In this document: positions 48,966 to 57,500 of the stretch, one piece after another
How positions within the stretch are numbered: position 1 is the stretch's first letter
Layout: each line of letters starts with the position of its first letter
Assembly (NCBI GenBank): GCA_965218875.1
Contig: OZ244707.1
Coordinates: 1,054,001-1,118,000, forward strand
From: CBDCMJ01 sp965218875
GTDB taxonomy: Bacteria > Chloroflexota > Dehalococcoidia > Lucifugimonadales > UBA3495
Reading direction: 5' to 3'
Length of the DNA: 64,000 bases
Made by a program: the position numbers and the translations under genes
Notes under the pieces: generated by a model
What the model was told of the DNA's origin: nothing
The model's database searches: none
What the model saw: the letters and a program-made list of their open reading frames with translations, nothing else

Positions 48966-51413
48966 TCACTCACATTTGTTCCAGCCGCAAGATATGCACA
49001 TCAGACACCCTTCCTGGAAAACCACCGGAGTATTGCAATCGGGGCACTTCCTGGTCGAAGTGGTCCCGTTGCCGTTGGACGCCGCCCGTGTGGTCAGCTG
49101 GACTTGGACCCCGTTTTTGGGAGGGCCGGAACTTTCCACCTCCGGACCGGCCAGGGAGCGCTCCAAGGCCAGGGCCACGGCGTCGGGACTGGAGCGGACC
49201 AGGGTCCCGCTGTCCCACGCGGGGCAACAGGTGATGCCCCTGAGTTGCTGAATGACGTTCCGCGGTTCGATGCCCGAGCGGAGGGCCAGGGACACCAGGC
49301 GCGATATGGCCTCCAGTTGGGCCGAGTCGCAGCCCCCGGACTTGCCCAGCGTGCCGAACACCTCGAAGGGCTTGCCGTCCTCGTCGAAGTTCACCGTCAC
49401 GTACATATTCCCGTGGCCGGTGCGCACCCTCTCGGTTATTCCCTGGATGGTGCGGGGGCGCTCCCGCGGCGAGAGGTGGGCTGGGTCCCGGGACTCGTAG
49501 ATGGCCTCGCCCGGTAACTCGGCTTGGGGGGGCGTATCGCCGGTGCTGAGGACTTGACCGGCCTTGCTGCCGTCCCGGTAGACGGTAATTCCCTTGCAGC
49601 CCTGCTCGTAGGCGAGCATGTAGGCCCTAGACACGTCCCCCACCGCGGCGTCGTGGGGAAAGTTAATGGTCTTGGACACGGCGTTGTCGGTGTGGAGTTG
49701 GACCGCGGCCTGCATCTTCACGTGCCACTCGGGGGAAATATCGTGGGAAGTGCGGAACACCTCCTTGACCCACGGGGGCAGGTCCAGCGATTCCAATGAC
49801 CCCTTCTCCGCCAACTGCTCCATCAGCTCCGGGGAGTAGAAGCCCTCGCTGCGGGCCACGGCCTCGAAGTAGGGGTTTGCCTCCACCAAGCGGGTGTTGT
49901 CCATCACGTTGCGCACGTAGCTCAGGGCGAACAGGGGCTCGATGCCGCTGGAAGCGCCGGCAATGATGCTGATGGTGCCGGTGGGGGCCACGGTGGTAGG
50001 CGCCGAATTTCGCATGGGGCGGGCGCCGCCCTCATCCTCTTCGCGGTTGTACACACTGCCCGACCAGGCGGGAAACACCCCCCGCTCCTGGGCCAGCGCC
50101 GCCGAAGCGAGGTAGGTCTGCTCCCTGACGTGGCCCATCACCTCCGAGGCGACTTCCAGAGCTTCCTCGGAGTCGTAGCGAATGCCCAGCTGGACCAGCA
50201 GGTCGGCGAACCCCATCACGCCCAGTCCGATGCGGCGGGTCTTCTTGCTCATCTCCTCGATTTCGAGAATTGGGTACTTGTTCATGTCGATGACGTTGTC
50301 CAGCATTCGGACGGTCACCCGGACCAGCTCGTCCAGCCGCCGCCAGTCGATGACCATGGCGCCGTCGGAATAGCTGACCATCCGAGCCAGGTTTATCGAC
50401 GCCAGGTTGCAGGACTCGTAGGGCAGCAACGGCTGCTCGCCGCAGGGATTGGTGCTTTCGATGACGCCCAGCTGCGGGTTGGGGTTGTCCCGGTTGATGC
50501 GGTCAATAAACACGAGCCCAGGGTCGCCGGTCTTCCAGGCCAGCTCGGCCATGAGGTCGAACACGTGCCTGGCGTTTAGCTGACCGGTCACCTTGCCGGT
50601 CCGGGGATTCACCAGGTCGTACTCCCGGGCCTCCCTGGCCCGCTGCATGAAGCTGTCGGTCACCGCCACCGAAATGTTGAAGTTGTTGAGGTATTGCCCG
50701 TTCTCCTTGGACTTGATGAACTTGAGGATATCGGGGTGGGTGACGTCCAGGATGGCCATGTTGGCGCCGCGGCGGGTCCCGCCCTGCTTCACCACGTCGG
50801 TAGCGGTGTCGAAGGTGCGGATGAAGCTGACGGGGCCGCTGGCCACGCCGCCGGTGGAGCCGACCACGTCCCCCTCCGGGCGCAGCCTGCTGAAAGAGAA
50901 CCCGGTGCCGCCGCCGCTCTTGTGAATGAGGGCGGTCTGCTTCACCTCGTTGAATATGGACTCCAGGGAGTCGCTGACCGGAAGCACGAAGCAGGCCGAT
51001 AGCTGCTGCAACTCGCGGCCGGCGTTCATCAAAGTGGGGGAGTTGGGCAGCACCTCCAGCCGCCGCATTACGTGGAAGAACTCATCTTCCACCGCCTGCC
51101 GCTGCTCTTCGGAGCAGCCGTAGGCCGACTCGGCCAGGGAAAGGTTGTGGGCCACCCGCCGGAACATGCCGTCGGGGCTCTCCAAGACGGCGCCCTCCCG
51201 GTCCTTGGACAAGTAGCGCCGCTTCAGGACCACCTCCGCGTTCTCGGTGAACTCGGGCGTCTCCCGCCCCAGGTCCTGGACTATGCCCGCCTCGGTCAGC
51301 GCGTCGACTATGCGCCGGCGCCTTTCGGCTGCTAGCTCTCGGTCGGCAACGGACGCCGCCTCCATCACTAACAGCGACTCGGATACCGGATAGTCTGTTC
51401 CTCCCGTTGACAT
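48966..51413 (-). CDS. nrdJ: Adenosylcobalamin-dependent (class II) ribonucleotide reductase
   Basis: An 815-residue enzyme that reduces ribonucleotides to deoxyribonucleotides using a B12-generated thiyl radical, independent of oxygen. ATG 51413 (MSTGGTDYPVSESLLV) is chosen; the frame is open to 51491. Order: N-terminal ATP-binding-like part; VLPNSPTLMNAGRELQQLSACFVLPV; HKSGGGTGFSFSRLRPEGDVV; active-site NPCGEQPLLPYESCNLASINLARMV; APTGTISIIAGASSGIEPLFALSY; and a C-terminal CPDCNTPVVFQEGCLMCISCG zinc/redox module. Two NrdR-like boxes lie upstream and the nrdR gene is nearby. No B12 riboswitch is visible. Confidence 0.96.
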   Translation of the reverse strand: MSTGGTDYPVSESLLVMEAASVADRELAAERRRRIVDALTEAGIVQDLGRETPEFTENAEVVLKRRYLSKDREGAVLESPDGMFRRVAHNLSLAESAYGCSEEQRQAVEDEFFHVMRRLEVLPNSPTLMNAGRELQQLSACFVLPVSDSLESIFNEVKQTALIHKSGGGTGFSFSRLRPEGDVVGSTGGVASGPVSFIRTFDTATDVVKQGGTRRGANMAILDVTHPDILKFIKSKENGQYLNNFNISVAVTDSFMQRAREAREYDLVNPRTGKVTGQLNARHVFDLMAELAWKTGDPGLVFIDRINRDNPNPQLGVIESTNPCGEQPLLPYESCNLASINLARMVSYSDGAMVIDWRRLDELVRVTVRMLDNVIDMNKYPILEIEEMSKKTRRIGLGVMGFADLLVQLGIRYDSEEALEVASEVMGHVREQTYLASAALAQERGVFPAWSGSVYNREEDEGGARPMRNSAPTTVAPTGTISIIAGASSGIEPLFALSYVRNVMDNTRLVEANPYFEAVARSEGFYSPELMEQLAEKGSLESLDLPPWVKEVFRTSHDISPEWHVKMQAAVQLHTDNAVSKTINFPHDAAVGDVSRAYMLAYEQGCKGITVYRDGSKAGQVLSTGDTPPQAELPGEAIYESRDPAHLSPRERPRTIQGITERVRTGHGNMYVTVNFDEDGKPFEVFGTLGKSGGCDSAQLEAISRLVSLALRSGIEPRNVIQQLRGITCCPAWDSGTLVRSSPDAVALALERSLAGPEVESSGPPKNGVQVQLTTRAASNGNGTTSTRKCPDCNTPVVFQEGCLMCISCGWNKCE

Positions 51414-51620
51414 GGAGTCCCCCACAATCACGTTAATGAAGCGATACGATGAGCGACGGAAGTTGCGCCCCGGAGGCTCTAGGGAATTCAATTAGCGCCG
51501 GATGACGATATGCTAGCATGGCTAGGGTGCTCCCGCCTCTCGGTGCTGACAGCGCGAGGTCAGGCGTGGCGGCGTACATGAAATTGGCTGTATGTCGAGT
51601 CCACTACGGAGTGTCACAAT

Positions 51621-51667
51621 ACTAAATATTGTAGGTGTATGCGCAGTTACTACAAAACTTGGTAGGT
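51621..51667 (-). promoter_or_regulatory. Pair of NrdR-box-like 16-mers upstream of nrdJ
   Basis: ACTAAATATTGTAGGT (51621-51636) and ACAAAACTTGGTAGGT (51652-51667) match each other at 12 of 16 positions and are offset by 31 bases, the usual spacing of tandem NrdR boxes. Each matches the remembered consensus ACACWATATATWGTGT at only 9-10 positions. They are about 210 bases before the nrdJ ATG. Confidence 0.45.
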
Positions 51668-51804
51668 GACGATAATACCCTTGCGGCGAGAATATGTCAA
51701 CTAGGGTGGAGGCAAATTCCCGTCGGTTTTGCCCGTCGGTTTTGAAGGAGAGGAGAAGGGTGTCAGCGGCCCGCCCGTGCGGCGATAAGGCGTATCCGAA
51801 GGTG

Positions 51805-52044
51805 CTAAGGTTCGTCGCCGTTGGACATTCCCAGCCAGCAAGCGGCCAGGCTGGCCCGGACGCCCTGGGCGATCTCCTCTTGCATGCCGGCGATGGGGCT
51901 GGCGCCGCGATCCGGCCCGGCCAGCCCCTGGGAAAGCAGGTCCCCCGGCAGGGGCGCCGCCAGCAGGCGGTTTTCCAGGTCGTGGACCTGGTTGCTCAGG
52001 CTCAACAGCCTCACCAGGGCGTAGTAATCGATTTCAGCGCCCAT
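51805..52044 (-). CDS. Small hypothetical protein, coupled to nrdR
   Basis: A 79-residue protein, MGAEIDYYALVRLLSLSNQVHDLENRLLAAPLPGDLLSQGL..., ending AACWLGMSNGDEP. ATG 52044 lies inside the end of nrdR (overlap 52034-52044) with GGAGG 11 bases before it; a longer start at 52161 would run through nrdR. I do not recognise a family. It is mostly helical with a short Leu-rich heptad-like stretch (YYALVRLLSLSNQVHDLENRLL) and no membrane segment. The overlap suggests coupled translation with nrdR. It may be specific to this lineage. Confidence 0.55.
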   Translation of the reverse strand: MGAEIDYYALVRLLSLSNQVHDLENRLLAAPLPGDLLSQGLAGPDRGASPIAGMQEEIAQGVRASLAACWLGMSNGDEP

Positions 52045-52645
52045 CGATGGAGCTACCTCCGGGATCGTCTGAGTCCGCCCCGTAGGCGTCACGAAAGGGG
52101 TTGATGTTGCGGGGCCGGTATCGGGCCGCAGTGGCCGTGTTGCGGCGGCGCTTCCGGGCAACCGGCGCCGCCGGAGTCTCGAGCAGTGATAGCTGCGGGT
52201 TGTCGTCCCGCAGGTCTTTGACGGCCTGCTCGAAGCTTTCGATGTCCTGGAAATCGGTGTACACGCTGGCGTACCGGATGTAGGCCACCCGGTCCAGATT
52301 TTTGAGGCGGTCCATCACCATGCCACCGAGGATATTAGTGGGTACCTCGGCCTGACCCAGGTGCTGCAACTCGGACTCGATGTCCTCGACCATCTTCTCG
52401 ATGGTCCTGGAGGGTATGGGCCGCTTGGCGCAGGCCTTGCGTATGCCCGCAACGAGCTTCTCGCTGTCGAAGTCCTCCCGGCGGTTGTCCCGCTTGGCCA
52501 CCACCAGGGCCGTGGCCTGTACCCGCTCGTAGGTCGTGAACCGGACCCCGCATCGTTGGCACTCGCGCCGCCGTCGCACTCCCCGGTCGACCGTCCGGGA
52601 ATCGGTGACCTTGGAGTCGGGACACGAGCAATAGGGGCACTTCAT
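52034..52645 (-). CDS. nrdR: Transcriptional repressor NrdR
   Basis: A 203-residue protein from ATG 52645. The N-terminal zinc ribbon is MKCPYCSCPDSKVTDSRTVDRGVRRRRECQRCGVRFTTYERV (C3xxC6 and C31xxC34), followed by the ATP-cone: LVVAKRDNRREDFDSEKLVAGIRKACAKRPIPSRTIEKMVEDIESEL and YIRYASVYTDFQDIESFEQAVKDL. NrdR binds boxes before ribonucleotide reductase genes and represses them when dATP is high. The last 50 residues (TPAAPVARKRRRNTATAARYRPRNI...) are a basic extension beyond the usual 150-160. It lies 600 bases from nrdJ on the same strand. Confidence 0.96.
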   Translation of the reverse strand: MKCPYCSCPDSKVTDSRTVDRGVRRRRECQRCGVRFTTYERVQATALVVAKRDNRREDFDSEKLVAGIRKACAKRPIPSRTIEKMVEDIESELQHLGQAEVPTNILGGMVMDRLKNLDRVAYIRYASVYTDFQDIESFEQAVKDLRDDNPQLSLLETPAAPVARKRRRNTATAARYRPRNINPFRDAYGADSDDPGGSSIDGR

Positions 52646-52660
52646 AGTCCTAGCTCTTTC

Positions 52661-52674
52661 TTAGACTAGTCTAA
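52661..52674. promoter_or_regulatory. 14-bp perfect palindrome in the nrdR upstream region
   Basis: TTAGACTAGTCTAA, perfectly self-complementary, 16 bases before the nrdR ATG and 13 bases from the first NrdR-like box. It may be an additional operator or part of the leader. Confidence 0.45.
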
Positions 52675-52686
52675 AACAATAACGAG

Positions 52687-52733
52687 ATACTATATGATGT
52701 GTTATTGTTAACTAAAACCACAACCTATGGTAG
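52687..52733 (-). promoter_or_regulatory. Pair of NrdR boxes upstream of nrdR
   Basis: ATACTATATGATGTGT (52687-52702) matches the consensus ACACWATATATWGTGT at 13 of 16 positions; CCACAACCTATGGTAG (52718-52733) matches at 10. They are offset by 31 bases (15-base spacer), the typical arrangement. They lie in an AT-rich promoter region 42-88 bases before nrdR, indicating autoregulation. Confidence 0.6.
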
Positions 52734-52907
52734 CGCGGATTCTATATTGCGTATGTTGCAAAGTCAATAGCGTACTGATTCAGGCGATTGTCCAGCCTCC
52801 GGGGGTGAAATCGTACGGGCTTCCCCCGGTCAGGCGTCCGCCGCCCCGGAGATCGCATCCGGCATGGCGGAAAAATCCCACGGCCCGGCTATTGCGGATG
52901 GCCGGTC

Positions 52908-52935
52908 TTGACAGGGGCGCAGCCCGTGCTAAAAT
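52908..52935 (+). promoter_or_regulatory. Near-consensus promoter of the metal-transport operon
   Basis: TTGACA (52908-52913), a 16-base spacer and TAAAAT (52930-52935) with TGC before it. Transcription would begin near 52942, 33 bases before the Fur-family ATG. No clear Zur or Fur box is recognised over it. Confidence 0.75.
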
Positions 52936-52974
52936 CCGGAACGGCAATCGATAGCAGCAACTAAGGCTCGCATT

Positions 52975-53424
52975 ATGGACCACGAGCAGGCCGTCGGCGT
53001 CCTCAGGGACCAGGGCTACCGCCTCACTCCCCAACGGCTGATTGTCCTGTCCATCGTGGCCGGCGGCAACGGCCACATGGGAGTGGATGAGATCTTCCAG
53101 CAGGCCAAGGAAGCCTACCCCTACATGGACGTGGCCACCGTGTACCGGACCCTCCACCTGTTCCGTAATCTCGGCATGGTGACCGAGGTCGCCATTGGGG
53201 ACCGGCTGCACTACGAGCTAACCGACCCCCACGGCGGCCACCATCACATGGTCTGCCGGTCTTGCAAAGGCGCCTTCAACCTGAGTCCCCATTACCTGGA
53301 GGAGTTTCGAGATACTCTCACTCGAGAATTCGGGTTCGAACCTGACTTGGACCACTTCGCCGTCAGTGGCGTCTGTGCCGGGTGCCGGCAGGGGAGCGCC
53401 GACGCTGAAGCGCCGCCGGCGTGA
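52975..53424 (+). CDS. Fur-family regulator (Zur/Mur-like) of the metal-transport operon
   Basis: A 149-residue protein from ATG 52975. DNA-binding half: YRLTPQRLIVLSIVAGGNGHMGVDEIFQQ, then MDVATVYRTLHLFRNLGMVTEVAIGD. Metal sites: HYELTDPHGGHHHMVCRSCKGAFNLSPHYLEEF, with the HHH stretch at 89-91, C94xxC97, and VCAGC with C134xxC137. The position, first gene before a zinc/manganese-type uptake system, argues for Zur or a Mn-responsive Mur rather than Fur, but specificity cannot be read from sequence. Its end overlaps the binding-protein frame. Confidence 0.9.
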   Translation: MDHEQAVGVLRDQGYRLTPQRLIVLSIVAGGNGHMGVDEIFQQAKEAYPYMDVATVYRTLHLFRNLGMVTEVAIGDRLHYELTDPHGGHHHMVCRSCKGAFNLSPHYLEEFRDTLTREFGFEPDLDHFAVSGVCAGCRQGSADAEAPPA

Positions 53425-54508
53425 CTCCTGTTCCGACGGGCGGCCCCGGCGGCGTTCCCGGAAATCCATCGGATGGGCGGCCCTTCTATCCCTGGTAACG
53501 CTGCTGTTTTGGAGCGCCTGCGGGCCGGGGGCCGCCACCCCCGGTGGCGATGCCGGCGCTCCGATTCCGGACACCGAGGCGGCAGGGTCCCCCGGCGTGC
53601 TCAAAGTAGTGACCACGGTGTCGCCCATAACCAGCATTGTGGAGAATATCGGAGGCCCGCGAATTCAATTGGAAGGGATAGTTCCGGAGGGAGTCAACTC
53701 CCACACCTTCGCGCCCGCTCCCTCGGTGGCCTTGGTCATCGCCCAGGCCGACCTGATCGTGCTGAACGGCCTCCTCCTGGAGGAGCCCACCCTGGCGCTG
53801 GCCGAGGCCAACAGGGACCCCGACGCGCAGATCCTTAGCCTGGGAGACCGAACTATAACCGAAGACCAGTGGCAGTACGACCACAGCTTCCCTAGGGCGG
53901 AAGGGCTTCCCAACCCCCACCTGTGGCCGGACCCTCTTCTGGCCCTGGCCTACGCGGAGTTGGTGGAGGGCAGCCTGGCCCAACTAGACCCGGACAACGC
54001 CAGCTACTACTCGGACAACCTGGACGAGTTTCGCCGGCGTATCGAATTGCTGGACCGGGGCATCAGGGCCGCCGTGGACACCATACCGGAGGCCAACCGG
54101 AAGCTATTGACCTACCACGATTCTTGGCCCTACTTCGCAGACCGCTACGGCATGGAGGTAATCGGCGCGGCCCAGCCCGCCAACTTCTCTCAGCCGTCGG
54201 TGCGTGAAGTCGCCCGGCTTATTGACCAGGTCAGAGAGTCGGACCTGCCCGCGGTATTCGGCTCCGCGGTGTTTCCCAGCGACGTCCTGGAGCAGATCGC
54301 CCGGGAGGGCGGGGCCGAGTTTATCGACCAGCTTCGAGACGACGACCTGCCGGGGGAACCGGGGGACGCCCGCCACAGCTACTTGGGCTTGATGGTGCAG
54401 AACATGGAAATCATGGTCCCCGCCCTGGGAGGGAGCGCCGAGGCCCTGGCCGACTTAGACACCGGCCTTGTGTTCGACGGGCAAAGCGCCGCCAAGTATC
54501 CCCAATAG
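53366..54508 (+). CDS. ZnuA-like metal ABC transporter substrate-binding lipoprotein
   Basis: A 380-residue frame from GTG 53366, overlapping the regulator by 59 bases; the true start is uncertain because no ATG lies before the signal region. Basic KRRRR.../RRRSRK stretches precede a hydrophobic segment ending at C52 (FWSAC), so a lipid anchor is likely. The mature part is a cluster A-I protein: VVTTVSPITSIVENIGG, EGIVPEGVNSHTFAPAPS (H113), a YDHSF/NPHLWPDP stretch (H173, H185), LLTYHDSWPYFADRYG (H251), ARLIDQVRESDLPAVFGSAVFPSDVLEQIARE. The His ligands indicate Zn2+ or Mn2+. It feeds the ATPase/permease genes at 58600-60479. Confidence 0.9.
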   Translation: MASVPGAGRGAPTLKRRRRDSCSDGRPRRRSRKSIGWAALLSLVTLLFWSACGPGAATPGGDAGAPIPDTEAAGSPGVLKVVTTVSPITSIVENIGGPRIQLEGIVPEGVNSHTFAPAPSVALVIAQADLIVLNGLLLEEPTLALAEANRDPDAQILSLGDRTITEDQWQYDHSFPRAEGLPNPHLWPDPLLALAYAELVEGSLAQLDPDNASYYSDNLDEFRRRIELLDRGIRAAVDTIPEANRKLLTYHDSWPYFADRYGMEVIGAAQPANFSQPSVREVARLIDQVRESDLPAVFGSAVFPSDVLEQIAREGGAEFIDQLRDDDLPGEPGDARHSYLGLMVQNMEIMVPALGGSAEALADLDTGLVFDGQSAAKYPQ

Positions 54509-54580
54509 CCCAATGCCTTTGCCCATTTCTTTGTCCATCTCCGGGCAACACCAACGGAGCCACATAGTGGAAGCGTCCAA

Positions 54581-57500
54581 ATGTACCTAGACCCCCGTCT
54601 CCTGCTGCTGACCGAAGGGGTGCGGCTGCGAATCCTCGCGGCCACGCTGGTGGGCCTGCTGGCCGTGTCCGCGGGCATCGCCCGCCTGGCGGTGGCGGCG
54701 GTCATCATAGTCAGGGTCATCCTGGAGGGCGCGTCTTTCTCGACCCTGGTTTGGCCCCTTCTGGCCATGGCCGGCTTGGTGGTCCTGCGCAGCCTGCTGC
54801 AGTACTGGCAGGAAATGATCAGCCACCAAACGGCCAGCCTGATCAAGATCAGCCTCAGGGCCCGGCTATACCAGCAAGCGCTGGCCCTGGGACCGGGCTA
54901 CTTCGACCAGGCGCGCACCGGCGACGTAGTGACCTCCCTGGCCGACGGCGTGGAGCGGCTCGAGACCTTCTTCGGGAAGTACTTGCCCCAGCTGGTAGTG
55001 GCCGCGTCGGCCCCGGTCCTGATCTTCGTCTTCATGACGTTCATAGACCTGGGAATAGCGTTCATATTCCTGGGATTCGCCCTGTTCGCGCTGATTGCTC
55101 CCAACCTCTTTCACCGCTGGAACCGGGCCAGCAGTTCGGCCCGGCGTCAAGCCTACGGGGTGCTGGGAGCCGACTACCTGGACGCGGTGCAAGGCCTTGG
55201 CACCCTGAAAGCCTTCGGCCAGAGCCGGGCCCGGGGCCGGCTGCTGGCCGACCGGGCCAGACTGTTGTACCGGACCACCATGGGCGTTCTGGCTGCCAAC
55301 TCGGTGACCAACTCCATCACCATACTGGGCATCTCGGCCGGCGCCGCCTTGGCCCTGGCCGTGGGGGCATTGAAGGTGAGCGAGGGCAGCCTGGAGCTGC
55401 GCCCGCTGCTGATCGTGCTGATGCTGGGGGTGGAGGTCTTCCGGCCCCTGCGGGAGCTGGTGATGCTCTACCACGAGGGCCTCATGTCCATGGCGGCCGC
55501 CGATGGCATCTTCGACATTCTGAACGCGCCGGTGGCCGTAAAGGACCTGTCCTCTTCCCTGGTCCCTTCGGATGGCGCCGGGCCCGCCGCCAACGACGCG
55601 GGAGAGCCCCTCCGGCCTTCATCCGCTGCACTGGACCGGGATGACGCCGGGGAGCCGGCGCCCGGGTCTCATCCCGCCGCGACGCCCCTCACTCCGGAGA
55701 TACGCTTCGAAGACGTCTCCTTTGCCTACGACCGGGGCCGCCGCTCCGCGCTGGAAGAGGTCTCTTTCGAGCTGCGGGCCGGCGAGACCATGGGCCTGGT
55801 TGGGGCCAGCGGGGCTGGCAAGTCCACAGTGGTGTGGCTGGTGCTGCGGTTCTTCGATCCCCACCAGGGGAGAGTCCTCCTGGGCGGCCGCGACCTGCGC
55901 GACCTGCCCCTGGACCTGCTGCGGCGGCACATTGCCGTCGTGACTCAGGACACCTACCTGTTTCACGGCACGGTGGCGGAGAACCTGCGCTTCGGCAACC
56001 CCGAGGCCACCGGCGGGGAACTGGAGGAGGCGGCCCGATCGGCCAACGCCCATGACTTTATCCTGGGGCTGCCCCAGGGGTACGACACAGTGGTCGGGGA
56101 ACGGGCCGCGCGCCTGTCCGGGGGACAAAAGCAGCGCATCGCCATTGCTCGGGCCCTGCTGAAGGACGCTCCCATCCTGGTCCTGGACGAGGCCCTGTCC
56201 AGCGTGGACGCCGCCAACGAAGCGGTAATTCAGCAAGCCCTGGACCGGCTCATGGCGGGGAGGACGACCCTGATCATCGCCCACCGTCTGTCCAGCGTGG
56301 TCAACGCCCACCGCATTCTGGTCCTGGAGGACGGGCGATTGGTCGAGTCGGGCAGCCACGCCGCTCTGGCCGCGGCGGGAGGCCCCTACGCCCGGTTGAT
56401 GGCGCAGCAGCAGGCCGTTGCTCAGACCGGGCCCGTTGCCGGCCTCGCCGACCACCCGCCGGGCCGGGGACCCGCGGCAGCCGCGGAGACCGCCCTAGGC
56501 GCAGGCGCCCACGCCGCTCATCACCAGGAGGACCGCCGGGACCGCCACGGGCAGGCCCGTGGTCATGGCGACGGCCACCATGACCTGCACCACGGGGACG
56601 CCCCCGGCCCCGGGGACCCTCCCCACACGTCCGGGGGCCCGGAAGAGGGCGATGGACACGCTCACAGCCGGGAGAACGGCTCCTCCGTGCCGCGTCCCGG
56701 GACCCTGGCGGTGTGGGGACGGCTCCTCAGCCTAGTCCGGCCCTGGTGGGGCCAGCTTTCCCTCACCTTCTTCCTGGGACTGGGGCACCACGGCTCCGTC
56801 ATCGGTATGGGAGTCGTAAGCGCCCTGCTGGTGGGCCAGGTAATAACCGGGGGCGGCCTGACTCTCTTGCTTGCCCTGCTGGGCGCGGCGGTGCTCCTCG
56901 TGGCCTTCTTCACCTGGGCCGAGTCGTGGATGGCCCACGACCTGGCCTACCGCCTGCTGGCGGAGATGCGGGTCGACATGTACAACAAGCTGGACCCCCT
57001 GGCCCCCGCCTACCTGTTGCGGCGGCGCTCGGGAGACCTGATGAGCATAGTGGGCGGCGACATCGAGCTGGTGGAGTTCTTCTTCGCCCACACCATTACC
57101 CCGGCCTTCGTAGGGGTGGTGGCCCCCGCCGCGGTGCTGGTAACCCTCGGCGTCATCTCCTGGCCCCTGGCCCTGGTGCTGTGCCCGTTCCTGGTGGTCG
57201 TGGCATTGAGCCCCTTCTTCGCCCAGCGGCGGGCCGAGCGGCTGGGAGAGGAGTTGCGGGACCGGATCGGCGAAGTCAACGCCCACATGGTGGACAGCAT
57301 CCAGGGCTTGCGGGAGGTCTCGGCCTTCGGGCGGGGGCCGTCCCGGACCGCCGAAATGGTGGCCAACGGGTGGCGGTTCGCCCACTACCAGCTACGGTTC
57401 CTCAAAGGGCAGGCATCCCAGGTAAGCTTCATCGAGGCCATGACCGCCCTGGGAGGACTGGCGGTCTTGACCACCGGCTTGTGGCTCATGATCCAGGGCG

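Noticed and set aside
51414..51620. Possible cobalamin riboswitch before nrdJ
   Set aside because: I looked for the conserved B12-box core on the minus strand and did not find it. Only a long unstructured-looking leader is supported.
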